Below, piece by piece: positions 27,973 through 36,964 of a stretch of DNA of 64,000 nucleotides. Both the position numbers and the translations under genes were made by a program. How positions within the stretch are numbered: position 1 is the stretch's first letter; each line of letters starts with the position of its first letter. This DNA is from an uncultured Lachnospiraceae bacterium (GTDB lineage: Bacteria; Bacillota; Clostridia; Lachnospirales; Lachnospiraceae), in NCBI GenBank assembly GCA_947382625.1, contig CANDAG010000008.1:53320-117319 (forward strand). The letters are read 5' to 3'. The notes under the pieces were generated by a model, which was given only the letters and a program-made list of their open reading frames with translations, did not search any database and had not been told where the DNA came from.

Positions 27973-30096
27973 ATGAAAAAAACAGAATATTTCTTTCAGG
28001 ACTGTTACGCGGTACTGGAAATGGGAAGCTTCCGGATCGGAAATGATCTGGTGGAACGAAGCTGGCGTATGGACGGGAACATTCCGGCAGTCTGTTCGCT
28101 GAGAAATAAAAAGACAGCAAAGGAATGGCTGGATTGCGGGAAGGATGCGGATTGGCTCGAGGACCGGAAGGAAAGAAACGCCTTTTTCCATGAGGATTTT
28201 CTGTCAGGGAAGCCGCGCAGCATCAGAATGGAAGCAGGACGGGATGACGACTGCAAAATCGGACAGGAGCACCTAAGGGCAGTGGTGATCCTGGAGTATG
28301 AGAACTGTGAGGTTCAGTGGATCCACAGAGTATATCCGAAGCTTGCCGCCCTGAGTTCCAATCTGCAGGTGATATGGAAGGACGATGCGGATTTGGAAAG
28401 ATCCGGGGAGCTTTGCAGACAGGGAGCGGATCGGAGAGAGAGCTCCGTGCAGGGAAGCTGGTTCTATTCACCGGAGCAGAAGGGAGATTACCAGGACGCG
28501 TTTCCTTTGGCGCCGCTGCACTGTAAGTGGAAAAGTGTTTCCTTTGTGGACAGAACCGATGACTATGATAATCTGGTACATACCGACCACGGGATCATTA
28601 GCCGGAGGGAAAGCCGGTATATCAACGGGAACTTATTGTTTGTACAGGATCCGCTGGCCGGGGAGGGATTGATCTTTATCAAGGAAGGGCCTACGCCTCT
28701 GGCGTATCAGGGGAATACAAAGGCGGACTTTTATGTGAAAGGGGACAGTATCTTTACCGTAGGCTGGGGATTTGATCAGGCAGAGTGCCGCAGGGCAGGA
28801 GAACTGACTGCCTATGGAAGCAGTGTGGTTTTCTGGGATGGCGATGAGGAGAAGGCAAGTCTGGCATTGCAGGACTATCACAGAGCGCTGCACAGGTTTT
28901 CTCCCGGGAAGGACGCATTCGTGATGTCCAATACCTGGGGAGACCAGTCCTGCGACGGCAGGCTGGAGGAAAAGTTTTTGCTGGATGAGATAGAGCAGGC
29001 CGGAAGGCTGGGGATCACGCTCTATCAGATCGATGACGGCTGGCAGGCGGGAACCAGCGCCAATTCCGTGAACCCCGGCGGCGTCTGGAACGGCTATTAT
29101 GCGGCAGACGCCGATTTCTGGAAGGTGAATCCCATTCGTTTTCCCAACGGATTAGAGCCGGTGGCTGCATTGGCTAAAAGCAAGGGCGTGGGACTGGGAC
29201 TGTGGTTTTCGCCGGATTCCTCCGATGAGTTTGCCAATTGGGAAAAGGACAGCGAGACATTGGTGGAGCTGCACCGCCGGTATGGGATCGCAGCCTTTAA
29301 GATGGATGGCGTGAAGCTGACCTCCAAGGTGTCGGAGGAAAATCTCACAAAGCTGTTAAGAAAGGTGCTGACAGAAACAGAGGGCAGGGTATTCTTCAAT
29401 ATGGATGTGACGGCAGAAACCCGAAGCGGCTATTATGGCAGGATCCATTACGGTTCCCTGTTTGTGGAGAACCGCTTTACCGGAAGATTCGGGAAGTGGC
29501 AGAATTATTATCCCCACCGGACACTGCGGAATCTTTGGATGCTTTCGGAATACATGCCTTCCTGCCGGCTACAGATGGAATTTTTGAATGTGGCCCATAA
29601 TCAGGAGCTGTATGAAGGGGATCCGCTATCTCCCGCTGCATGCGGCATGGAATACGCCTTTGCAGTGACAATGTGCGCCAATCCTCTTGCCTGGATGGAG
29701 CTGACCGGACTAAGTGAGGCGGAGGCACAGGTGCTTGAGAGAATCATTCCACAGTACAGGAAGGTACAGAACGAGCTCTTGTCAGGATATGTTCTTCCCA
29801 TAGGGGAAGAACCGGACGGCACGGCGTGGACAGGATTTCAGTCAGTCAAAACAGAGGAGGAAGGATATTTGTTGCTCATCCGGGAAAACAATCAAAAGGA
29901 GAGCCACAGATACAGGCTGCGTGGGCTGTCGGACTGCAGGCTGAAGCTGGAGGGGATTCTGGGATGTACAGAGCAGCTGTCGGCAGAGGCGGATGCGGAA
30001 GGCAGGGCGGTATTTAAGCTGCCGGGGGCGTTCAGCTATGGGCTTTACCAGTATCGGTCTGAGAAGAAGGAGCAAAACGCTGGGAGGATAGGATAA
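27973..30096 (+). CDS. GH36-like alpha-galactosidase family protein, atypical acid/base region
   Basis: A 707-residue clan-D (GH36-like) protein: an N-terminal beta-sandwich, a TIM barrel (TLYQIDDGWQAGTSAN; NGLEPVAALAKSKGVGLGLW) and a C-terminal beta domain. The nucleophile Asp is in AAFKMDGVK. The acid/base region that in typical GH36 enzymes reads like CSGGGRFD is here VENRFTGRFGKW, where the expected Asp is replaced by Gly, so the mechanism or substrate may differ. AAGGAGAGAAGG precedes the ATG. The next GH36-like gene starts 3 nt after its stop, so the two are translationally coupled. Confidence 0.75.
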   Translation: MKKTEYFFQDCYAVLEMGSFRIGNDLVERSWRMDGNIPAVCSLRNKKTAKEWLDCGKDADWLEDRKERNAFFHEDFLSGKPRSIRMEAGRDDDCKIGQEHLRAVVILEYENCEVQWIHRVYPKLAALSSNLQVIWKDDADLERSGELCRQGADRRESSVQGSWFYSPEQKGDYQDAFPLAPLHCKWKSVSFVDRTDDYDNLVHTDHGIISRRESRYINGNLLFVQDPLAGEGLIFIKEGPTPLAYQGNTKADFYVKGDSIFTVGWGFDQAECRRAGELTAYGSSVVFWDGDEEKASLALQDYHRALHRFSPGKDAFVMSNTWGDQSCDGRLEEKFLLDEIEQAGRLGITLYQIDDGWQAGTSANSVNPGGVWNGYYAADADFWKVNPIRFPNGLEPVAALAKSKGVGLGLWFSPDSSDEFANWEKDSETLVELHRRYGIAAFKMDGVKLTSKVSEENLTKLLRKVLTETEGRVFFNMDVTAETRSGYYGRIHYGSLFVENRFTGRFGKWQNYYPHRTLRNLWMLSEYMPSCRLQMEFLNVAHNQELYEGDPLSPAACGMEYAFAVTMCANPLAWMELTGLSEAEAQVLERIIPQYRKVQNELLSGYVLPIGEEPDGTAWTGFQSVKTEEEGYLLLIRENNQKESHRYRLRGLSDCRLKLEGILGCTEQLSAEADAEGRAVFKLPGAFSYGLYQYRSEKKEQNAGRIG

Positions 30097-30099
30097 AGG

Positions 30100-32157
30100 A
30101 TGGGATATAAAGCCGAAGCAGGCAAACTGCTTATGACAAACGGATTGTTTATACGGAAGATCCGGCTGCCGGAGATAAACGGGCAATATCTTTTGGAGGA
30201 ATATCGTCCTCACGACGGAGAGTTTGGTTTCCTGGAACCGGTCAGCGAGGAGTTCTCCTTCCTGCTGAGCGGCGTGAGGTATACAGGCGCTTCTACATGG
30301 AAACAGGTGGGGATCACGCCGGTGGAGGGTCTGGAAGAGGGAGAAGGCGTAACCGTCTCTTTAGAAGCATCAGATGGAAGCGTAAGAGTATGGCTGACCT
30401 ATATCTGGTATCCGGAATCACCCTTTATCCGCAAGAGCCTGAAAATACAAAACTGTACAGATGTGGAGAAAATACTGGAATCTGTGGATGTGGAAAAAAT
30501 GGCGATTGTAGAATATTCCGCACCAACCTTCAGTTGGATCTACAGCGATTACGGAAGAAAAAAATCCATCGGCCCTTACAGAGGAAATCTGCAGGATAGT
30601 CTGATCATTGTCCACCATCCGGAATGGGAAGCAGGGATTGTGTTGGGGAATGAAGCGCCGGGGGTACTAAAAGGAGCTTCCGTATGGTCCAGAGGAAGAG
30701 AGATCACTCTGGGGCTGACCCATCATGACGAAGAGTTCCCTTTCCGGAAATATTTAAAGCCCGGGGAGATTTTTCATGTGCCGGAGGTGTTTACAGGAGT
30801 TTACGGCGGACAAAAGGATATCCATAAGGTCCTGAATCATATGCTGCCTGATTATGAACGCAAATATATGGGATTTTGTATCGATAAAATAGCGGAAAAG
30901 CCGGTATGCGTATACAATACCTGGGAACCATTTGAATGCGATATATCCGAACAGCTGGTGATGGAAACAGCCGAAGCCGCAGCCACAGCCGGCATCAGGG
31001 AATATGTCATTGACGATGGCTGGCAGGATTGTTATGGCGACTGGGGAGCCCATCCGGTAAAATTCCCGAATGGGTTAAAACCGGTGGTAGATCATATTAA
31101 ATCACTGGGAATGAAAGCAGGCCTTTGGGTCAGTATCGGCACCGCCTCACCGGAGAGCAAAGTATATAAAGAGCATCCGGAGTGGTTTTTGAAGGATAAG
31201 AGAGGAAAGGATATTTCGCTGGTAATCGATGCGGACAATAAACTTACAGCCTGTTTTTCTACCGGCTGGGCGGAATATATTACCCGGGTGCTGGAACGAT
31301 TGGTGGATGAGTATGGATTCGAGTACTTAAAGTTGGATTTTTCAGTGGTTTCGAGTCCGTACCGCTATACAGGAGAAGAAGCAGGCTGCTATGCGGATAA
31401 CCATCCGGGACATAGAGACCGTGAAGAATCGATGTGGGTGAACTATAACAGAATGTGGGAAGTTTTCGATAAGCTTCATGAGGGAAGAGAAAAGCTGTTT
31501 ATTGATTGTACCTTTGAGACCATGGGCGGTCTGCAGCTGATCGATTACGCAATGCTGAAGCATGCGGAGGGGAACTGGCTGTCTAATTTTGACGGAGAAA
31601 AAGGGGCAAAGACAGATCTTCGGATCAGACAGATGGCCTGGTGGCGTTCTCCGGCGATGCCTGCCACCTCGCTTGTGATCGGTAACGCCCAGATGCAGGA
31701 TGAGGGATATGAAAATCACCTCCGCTCTTTGGCCGGCGCACTGCCGATCTTATGCGGTGACCCGAGAAAGGTTCCGGAGGAAGATCGGAGGGTGTTCCGC
31801 AGATATGCGGACTGGCTTATGAAGATGGAGGAGAAATACCGGATCATGGGCTACAGGCAGGACCTGCCCGGATATTTTGAGCCCGCGACGGGAGGTTGCG
31901 ACGGGTTTGCCAGGATCAACAGGGATACTTTTTCGGGTGGTATCATAGGCTTCTTCCGCCATGGCGGCGCAGAGGAGACAAGAAAAGTATGTGTGGATGG
32001 ACTGCCGGAGGACGCAATGTACCGGGTTCTGGATATGGATGGAAGTGAGCTTTTGCAGATGTCCGGAAAACAGCTGGAATGGGAAGGCTTTCCGGTTTCA
32101 ATAGAAGAGAGGTTCGGCGGCCGGATTTATGAGATTGCCCGAATCGGATCCTGGTGA
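30100..32157 (+). CDS. GH36-like alpha-galactosidase
   Basis: A 685-residue clan-D glycosidase with the usual order of N-terminal beta-sandwich, TIM barrel and C-terminal beta domain. Barrel motifs are CVYNTWEPFECDIS, REYVIDDGWQDCYG and FPNGLKPVVDHIKSLGMKAG. The nucleophile Asp lies in YLKLDFSVVSS, and a downstream IDCTFETMGG/IDYAML region can supply the acid/base. Activity should be release of terminal alpha-linked galactose from oligosaccharides in the cytoplasm. It is coupled to the preceding GH36-like gene (AGGATAAAGG within the previous gene's end acts as its ribosome site). Confidence 0.82.
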   Translation: MGYKAEAGKLLMTNGLFIRKIRLPEINGQYLLEEYRPHDGEFGFLEPVSEEFSFLLSGVRYTGASTWKQVGITPVEGLEEGEGVTVSLEASDGSVRVWLTYIWYPESPFIRKSLKIQNCTDVEKILESVDVEKMAIVEYSAPTFSWIYSDYGRKKSIGPYRGNLQDSLIIVHHPEWEAGIVLGNEAPGVLKGASVWSRGREITLGLTHHDEEFPFRKYLKPGEIFHVPEVFTGVYGGQKDIHKVLNHMLPDYERKYMGFCIDKIAEKPVCVYNTWEPFECDISEQLVMETAEAAATAGIREYVIDDGWQDCYGDWGAHPVKFPNGLKPVVDHIKSLGMKAGLWVSIGTASPESKVYKEHPEWFLKDKRGKDISLVIDADNKLTACFSTGWAEYITRVLERLVDEYGFEYLKLDFSVVSSPYRYTGEEAGCYADNHPGHRDREESMWVNYNRMWEVFDKLHEGREKLFIDCTFETMGGLQLIDYAMLKHAEGNWLSNFDGEKGAKTDLRIRQMAWWRSPAMPATSLVIGNAQMQDEGYENHLRSLAGALPILCGDPRKVPEEDRRVFRRYADWLMKMEEKYRIMGYRQDLPGYFEPATGGCDGFARINRDTFSGGIIGFFRHGGAEETRKVCVDGLPEDAMYRVLDMDGSELLQMSGKQLEWEGFPVSIEERFGGRIYEIARIGSW

Positions 32158-32297
32158 TCCGGTATTTTGTGAGGATTTAATGAAGCTAGTGAAGAAGATC
32201 GGACAGACAACTTATTTGAAAAGATTTCGGAATATACAGGACAGTCTCTTGATGAGTAGTGTATACTATTAAACAAAAACACAGGAGGGGATGCGGT

Positions 32298-33068
32298 ATG
32301 GCAAATAGCTATCTGGATATGTTTTCATTGGAGGGAAAGACGGCGCTGGTAACCGGCGCTAACACTGGTTTGGGACAGGGAGTCTGTGTTGCTTATGCTC
32401 AGGCAGGGGCAAATGTGATCGGCGTTGCCCGCAGAAGCTGTCAGGAGACCGCGGAGAAGATTGCCGCAGTTTCGGGACGGTTTGAGGAAATCCGTGCGGA
32501 TCTTTCGGACTTTTCGGTGATTCCGCGCATTGTAACCGAAGCAAATGCTGCCTTTGGACGTGTGGATATTCTGTTCAATAATGCCGGCATCATCAAGAGA
32601 TGTGATGCGGCGGAGGTGACAGAGGAGGATTGGGACGCCGTCATCACGGTGAACCAGAAAATGGTATTTTTCTTAAGCCAGGCCTTTGCCAGGGAATGGA
32701 TGCAGGATCAAAAGGGCGGAAAGATCATCAACATTGCCTCCATGCTCAGCTTTCAGGGAGGGATCCGGGTGCCTTCCTATGCCGCCAGCAAAAGCGCGGT
32801 GGTGGGGATCACCAGGGCCCTTGCCAATGAGTGGAGTGGGCATCATATCAATGTAAACGCTATTGCCCCCGGTTATATGGCCACCAATAATACGGCAAAT
32901 CTCCGGTCAGATGATCAGCGGAGCGAAGAGATTCTCTCCCGCATTCCCGCAGGACGCTGGGGGACGCCGGAGGATCTGATGGGGGCGGCTATCTTCCTTG
33001 CCTCCGAGGCTTCTTCCTATGTCAACGGATTTACGCTGGCAGTAGACGGCGGGTGGCTGGCAAGGTAA
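32298..33068 (+). CDS. kduD: 2-dehydro-3-deoxy-D-gluconate 5-dehydrogenase (KduD), SDR
   Basis: A 256-residue short-chain dehydrogenase. The cofactor site is ALVTGANTGLGQG, the NNAG motif is present (LFNNAGIIKR), and the catalytic pair is in SYAASKSAV. The C-terminal block IPAGRWGTPEDL and YVNGFTLAVDGGWLAR are the hallmark of KduD. It interconverts 2,5-diketo-3-deoxygluconate and KDG in unsaturated uronate catabolism. No kduI is beside it, so it may also serve another ketose acid. The start at 32298 follows GGAGGGGATGCGGT; an ATG at 32259 adds 13 unlikely residues. Confidence 0.9.
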   Translation: MANSYLDMFSLEGKTALVTGANTGLGQGVCVAYAQAGANVIGVARRSCQETAEKIAAVSGRFEEIRADLSDFSVIPRIVTEANAAFGRVDILFNNAGIIKRCDAAEVTEEDWDAVITVNQKMVFFLSQAFAREWMQDQKGGKIINIASMLSFQGGIRVPSYAASKSAVVGITRALANEWSGHHINVNAIAPGYMATNNTANLRSDDQRSEEILSRIPAGRWGTPEDLMGAAIFLASEASSYVNGFTLAVDGGWLAR

Positions 33069-33083
33069 GTAAAGGATGTACAC

Positions 33084-33215
33084 ATGCTGATTTGCAGCGC
33101 GCTTGAGCGGCGGATCGAATCCCTGAGGGAGGTAATGAATGAGAGGCGCAGCTTCTATGCAGTGGACGATCGGGCTGGGGATGTGGCTGTGGACGAGGCG
33201 TACAGTGGAAAATAA
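33084..33215 (+). other. Possible 43-residue small ORF after kduD
   Basis: An ATG at 33084 preceded by AAAGGATG opens a 43-codon frame (LERRIESLREVMNERRSF and an acidic tail). The helix faintly recalls Spo0E-like small proteins but lacks a convincing SxxxD signature. It could equally be debris of a larger gene or noncoding. I would not assign a function. Confidence 0.2.
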
Positions 33216-33221
33216 ATACTT

Positions 33222-34049
33222 TTATAAAGAATTCCGGTATTCCAAAGGCGTCATGCCCAGAACCTCCTGAAAAATCCGGTTGAAGCTCCGCTGGCTGTTA
33301 AAGCCTGCGTTTTCCCACACGCTGGTCAGGGGCTCTCTGGTGGAACGGATCAGCTGCAGGGCGTGTTCTAATCGGATCCGGTTTAAGTATTGCCGGAAAT
33401 TCATGTGCAGACGTTTGGAAAAAATGTGGGAAAGATAGTATTTGTTCACGTGAAGCTCCTTTGCGAGCAGGTCGAGAGTCAGGGGCTCCCGGAAATGCTC
33501 CATGATATAATGCACCAGGCGGTAAGTAAGATCCATGCTTTCCGCCTGGTTTTTTTGCAGGGATAAAAGGGGTACAGTGTTTGCCAGCAAAACCTGAACC
33601 CAGGCAAAGGAAAGGGCGTGATGATCCGGCATCACAGAGCTTTGTCTGTGCTCTGCCCCAGTGGGAAAACCGCCGGGAAGGCAGGAAATTTCATGCAACC
33701 GTTCAAAAGCCAGAGCCGCATCCTTATGCAGCTCACCAGCGGACAAAAAAGGATTCTTCGGGCTGTATTCCTGCAGAGACCGCAGATAGGGACCTGCCAG
33801 AGAATCACCGAAGATCAGCAGCCATCCCAGGCTCTCTTCCAGAGAGCGATAGCTGTGTATTTCCTGTGGAAAAATGACAGTACAGTCTCCTTTTTCCAGT
33901 TCTCTGGATCTGTCCATTATATTTACCAGAATACGTCCTTCCCGCACAAACAAAATTTCTGTATGACTGTGCAGATGCTCCGGAAACTCCAGATTCCGGG
34001 AGGGGAAAATTTGCAGAGCGCTTTCTTTGTTTTCATAAAAGGGATGCAT
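33222..34049 (-). CDS. AraC-family transcriptional regulator with cupin sensor domain
   Basis: The N-terminal cupin domain (FPEHLHSHTEILFVREGR, with metal/sugar-site histidines) is joined to a C-terminal AraC DNA-binding domain with two helix-turn-helix units (LDLLAKELHVNKYYLSHIF and the TSVWENAGFNSQRSFNRIF unit). Started at 34049, where GAAGAGG lies upstream, it has 275 residues; the longer frame from 34124 adds 25 residues lacking family character. It is divergent from the ThuA-Gfo/Idh operon and is the likely local regulator of it, or of the upstream glycosidase genes. Confidence 0.9.
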   Translation of the reverse strand: MHPFYENKESALQIFPSRNLEFPEHLHSHTEILFVREGRILVNIMDRSRELEKGDCTVIFPQEIHSYRSLEESLGWLLIFGDSLAGPYLRSLQEYSPKNPFLSAGELHKDAALAFERLHEISCLPGGFPTGAEHRQSSVMPDHHALSFAWVQVLLANTVPLLSLQKNQAESMDLTYRLVHYIMEHFREPLTLDLLAKELHVNKYYLSHIFSKRLHMNFRQYLNRIRLEHALQLIRSTREPLTSVWENAGFNSQRSFNRIFQEVLGMTPLEYRNSL

Positions 34050-34166
34050 ACCTAAAACCTCTTCAATATAGCAATTTTTGGCTACAATTTCAGGTGATAT
34101 GACAATCATTATAGCCCATGCCATGCTATGATGTAAATATCAGAAGGAACTTCCGTGGAATAATCT

Positions 34167-34206
34167 GTAACTGTTCAGTCAATAAAGCCAAAGGCTGAAT
34201 CATTAC
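34167..34206. repeat. Imperfect palindrome of the GTAACTRTTCAG family
   Basis: GTAACTGTTCAG (34167-34178) pairs imperfectly with CTGAATCATTAC ending at 34206. Related motifs recur at 37164-37305, 45809-45835 and 52637-52650. It lies upstream of the AraC gene and the ThuA operon, where it could also act as a regulatory hairpin. Confidence 0.5.
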
Positions 34207-34263
34207 AATTATCCTGCAGGATGATCCGGAAAATATATCAAACGAAGAAGGAGAGGGTTACAA

Positions 34264-34995
34264 ATGGAACGGGAAAGAAAAGTACTGATTTTTCAGGGAG
34301 GCTGGGACGGCCATGAGCCCGCGCAGGTAGCGGCCAGATTTGCCGGGATTATGGAAGCGCATGGATATGTCTGTGAAATTCATGACAATCAGGAAGTGTT
34401 ACTTGACAGAGAGCATCTGATGGAGATGGATTTGATCGTACCCTGCTGGACTATGGGAAGTATTTCTCAGGAGGCCAGGGAAAATATTGTGAAGGCAGTG
34501 GCCGCAGGCTGCGGATTGGCAGGCTGTCATGGCGGTATGTGCGATGCCTTCCGTGAGGACGTGGAATGGCAGTTTATGACCGGCGGCCAGTGGGTCAGCC
34601 ATCCGGGCGGAGACGGAGTGCGTTACCAGGTAAATATCCACCATGGCTCCAGCCCCATCGTAGAGGGACTGGAGGATTTCGAGGTCTGCAGTGAGCATTA
34701 TTATCTGCATGTGGACCCTGCGGTTGAGGTTTTGGCTACCACCAGGTTTCCTGTAGTGCCTTACTACCATATTTCCAACAAGCAGGTGGATATGCCGGTG
34801 GCATGGACCAAGTTCTGGGGAAACGGCAGAGTTTTTTATAATTCTCTTGGACATCACGATGATGTGTTTGAGAAATTCCCACAGGCGCAGAAGCTGATGG
34901 AGCGCGGTATGTGCTGGGCAGCAGAGGGGAAACGGTATGCGCTGGAGCACGGATTGACCACAGAGAGGTTTGAAAATACGGCGAAGATGTATTAA
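34264..34995 (+). CDS. ThuA-like (trehalose utilisation) domain protein
   Basis: A 243-residue protein of the ThuA family, which has a class I glutamine-amidotransferase-like fold. Visible features are the N-terminal KVLIFQGGWDGHEP, LAGCHGGMCDAF at the nucleophile-elbow-like position and GNGRVFYNSLGHHDDVF near the C-terminus. ThuA proteins occur in sugar operons with Gfo/Idh/MocA oxidoreductases and are linked to 3-keto-disaccharide metabolism, but their catalytic role is unclear. It starts after GAAGGAGAGGG and is 15 nt upstream of a Gfo/Idh/MocA gene, which supports a shared pathway. Confidence 0.88.
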   Translation: MERERKVLIFQGGWDGHEPAQVAARFAGIMEAHGYVCEIHDNQEVLLDREHLMEMDLIVPCWTMGSISQEARENIVKAVAAGCGLAGCHGGMCDAFREDVEWQFMTGGQWVSHPGGDGVRYQVNIHHGSSPIVEGLEDFEVCSEHYYLHVDPAVEVLATTRFPVVPYYHISNKQVDMPVAWTKFWGNGRVFYNSLGHHDDVFEKFPQAQKLMERGMCWAAEGKRYALEHGLTTERFENTAKMY

Positions 34996-35010
34996 GCGAG
35001 GAGAAACCAT

Positions 35011-36120
35011 ATGGAAAAAGTGAAAGTTGGTATTTTAGGGTTAGGCGCCATCAGCGGCATCTACCTGAAAAACCTCACGGAATTATTTAAAGAGGTAGAA
35101 GTGGAAGGGATTTATGATCTGATCCCGGAAAAGATGGAAGCGGCAAAAAAGGAATACGGAATCAGCAAAACCTATTCTTCTATGGAAGAGCTTCTGAAAG
35201 ATCCGGCAATCGAGATCGTATTGAATCTCACAAGACCCTTTGAGCATTATGATACTACCAAAGCGGCGTTACTGGCAGGAAAGCATGTGTACAGTGAAAA
35301 GCCTCTGGCGGCAACCTATGAGGAGGGAAAAGAGCTTGTCCGGCTGGCCGGAGAGAAGGGACTGCTTTTAGGCGGAGCACCAGACACCTTCTTGGGAGCA
35401 GGGATACAGACCTGTCGGAAGCTGATCGATGACGGCTTTATCGGACGTCCCATCGGCGGATGTGCCAGAATGATCTGCCATGGGCATGAAAGCTGGCATC
35501 CTGCACCGGAATTTTATTATCAGTATGGCGGCGGCCCTATGATGGATATGGGACCCTATTATCTGACCGCACTGGTCAATATGCTTGGCAGGGTGCAGGG
35601 GCTGACGGGAATCACCTCTAAAAGCTTTGAAACCCGTACCGTTACCAGTAAGCCTCACTATGGACAGCGGGTGCAGGTGGAGGTTCCCACCCATGTGAAC
35701 GGAATCCTGCAGTTTGAGGAAGGGGCAGTGGTTACCATCACCACAACCTTTGACGTGTATTATGACAATTCTGCCTGTCTTGAAATTTATGGCACGAAGG
35801 GAACCCTTAAGGTGCCTGATCCCAATGGATTCGGAGGCCCGGTATTATTACTCCGTCCGGAAGAGGGCGTTTTCAGGGAGATTCCTCTGATCTTTGATTA
35901 CAAAGAAAACAGCCGCGGGCTGGGAGTGGCGGATATGGCGAAAGCCCTGCGCACCGGCAGAGGCTTAAGGGCAGATGTCAGGCAGACCCTGCATGTGCTG
36001 GAGATCATGACTGCCTTTGAAAAGAGTAGCCAGGAAGGAAAGCTCATCATGCTTGAGAGTCCGTATCAGCGTGAGGTGGCTATGCAGGATGAGGGGATCA
36101 CTGGGATTCTGAGCCTATAA
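35011..36120 (+). CDS. Gfo/Idh/MocA family oxidoreductase
   Basis: An NAD(P)-dependent sugar oxidoreductase of 369 residues. The Rossmann start is KVGILGLGAISGIYLKNL; the catalytic Lys is in VYSEKPLAATYEEG; the C-terminal alpha/beta domain binds the sugar. It probably oxidises or reduces a hydroxyl of a sugar or polyol in concert with the ThuA-like protein. GAGGAGAAACC precedes the ATG. A strong terminator follows 30 bp after the stop. Its last codons (AMQDEGITGIL) recur in DNA at about 37566-37601. Confidence 0.92.
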   Translation: MEKVKVGILGLGAISGIYLKNLTELFKEVEVEGIYDLIPEKMEAAKKEYGISKTYSSMEELLKDPAIEIVLNLTRPFEHYDTTKAALLAGKHVYSEKPLAATYEEGKELVRLAGEKGLLLGGAPDTFLGAGIQTCRKLIDDGFIGRPIGGCARMICHGHESWHPAPEFYYQYGGGPMMDMGPYYLTALVNMLGRVQGLTGITSKSFETRTVTSKPHYGQRVQVEVPTHVNGILQFEEGAVVTITTTFDVYYDNSACLEIYGTKGTLKVPDPNGFGGPVLLLRPEEGVFREIPLIFDYKENSRGLGVADMAKALRTGRGLRADVRQTLHVLEIMTAFEKSSQEGKLIMLESPYQREVAMQDEGITGILSL

Positions 36121-36149
36121 AAATCATCCATTTTTGGAGCAAGGGGTGC

Positions 36150-36197
36150 AAGGGATAAGCCAAAGGACAGCTATAACGGTTTGGCTTATCCCTTTTT
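36150..36197 (+). terminator. Rho-independent terminator closing the ThuA-Gfo/Idh operon
   Basis: AAGGGATAAGCCAAA (36150-36164) is perfectly complementary to TTTGGCTTATCCCTT (36180-36194), followed by a T-run. It marks the right end of the glycan locus; beyond it the sequence becomes AT-rich. The remaining bases to 36361 show nothing I can call coding. Confidence 0.92.
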
Positions 36198-36361
36198 GGG
36201 AGAAGCACCAACGGAAAGAACATGAATGAAAGGACGGCAATGCCGTTATCGGAAGAAGCGTGCCGTCTACTCAGATGACCTCTGGCGCAGGAAGCTCCGT
36301 TGCCAGTGCAGATATTTCCCCAAGAACATCGCCTTGCAGAGTTCGGCTTTTTTGATATGAA

Positions 36362-36919
36362 TTAATTCCTAATAGTCTTTTCCTCAATAAATTTATCATG
36401 TATTTGTTCAAGTAATGAGAAATCAACGGTGCTTTTTAGGTATCCGATAGCAGAGCTGTTTCCCTTTTTCTGTTTATAAAGTATTTTGGCATTCTGGATG
36501 ATCCTATTTTTATTTTTACGGATAAAAAGCATTTCCTTATGTATTAGTGATTTGTAGAATAAGTCGGGTTCCTGTTCCATATCATATAGGGTTAATTCCG
36601 ATGCAGGAACAGGAATCATATTGTTTAGTTTTAAAGTTCCCTTTAATTCCAGTTCTCCAGATGAGGATTGGGAAGTGATGCGGATGATAGGAATGATACT
36701 TCTGCGGATTTCCCGTATTCCGTTTTCCATCCGATAATCAGAACTTTTTGGAGAGGAAAGGGGAATGTAATAGTTATACCCATTAATGCTGTATACAATG
36801 CCCAGATATTTCCTTGTATGGTTCCGGTCATTTTCTTTTGTGGAAAAAACATTTTTCTCAACGGTACTGATATACGAAATGTATTCCTCGGATATTTCAT
36901 ATAATTCTAATTTATTCAT
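36362..36919 (-). CDS. toxN: ToxN/AbiQ-family endoribonuclease toxin of a type III toxin-antitoxin system
   Basis: A 185-residue protein with the ToxN/AbiQ pattern: an N-terminal LYEISEEYISYI strand-helix, YLGIVYSINGYNYYIPLSSPK (the SSPK at residues 55-58 matches the TSPK/SSPK active-site motif of ToxN), then LNNMIPVPASELTLYDM, the helix SLIHKEMLFIRKNKNRI and VDFSLLEQIHDKFIEE. Such toxins are endoRNases held in check by the repeat RNA they process, and several give phage abortive infection. The start at 36919 follows GCAGGAGATACC; an in-frame ATG at 36934 lies upstream of that site. Its immediate upstream DNA holds a terminator, three repeats and a consensus promoter, the standard architecture. 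Confidence 0.9.
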   Translation of the reverse strand: MNKLELYEISEEYISYISTVEKNVFSTKENDRNHTRKYLGIVYSINGYNYYIPLSSPKSSDYRMENGIREIRRSIIPIIRITSQSSSGELELKGTLKLNNMIPVPASELTLYDMEQEPDLFYKSLIHKEMLFIRKNKNRIIQNAKILYKQKKGNSSAIGYLKSTVDFSLLEQIHDKFIEEKTIRN

Positions 36920-36932
36920 TGGTATCTCCTGC

Positions 36933-36961
36933 AAAGAAAAGGGCGATCATAGCGATCACCC
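36933..36961 (-). terminator. Attenuating terminator between antitoxin repeats and toxin
   Basis: On the minus strand GGGTGATC and GATCGCCC pair around a GCTAT loop (one G-T wobble), followed by TTTTCTTT. It ends 13 nt before the toxin start codon. In type III systems this leaky terminator sets an excess of antitoxin RNA over toxin mRNA. Confidence 0.88.
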
Positions 36962-36964
36962 TTC

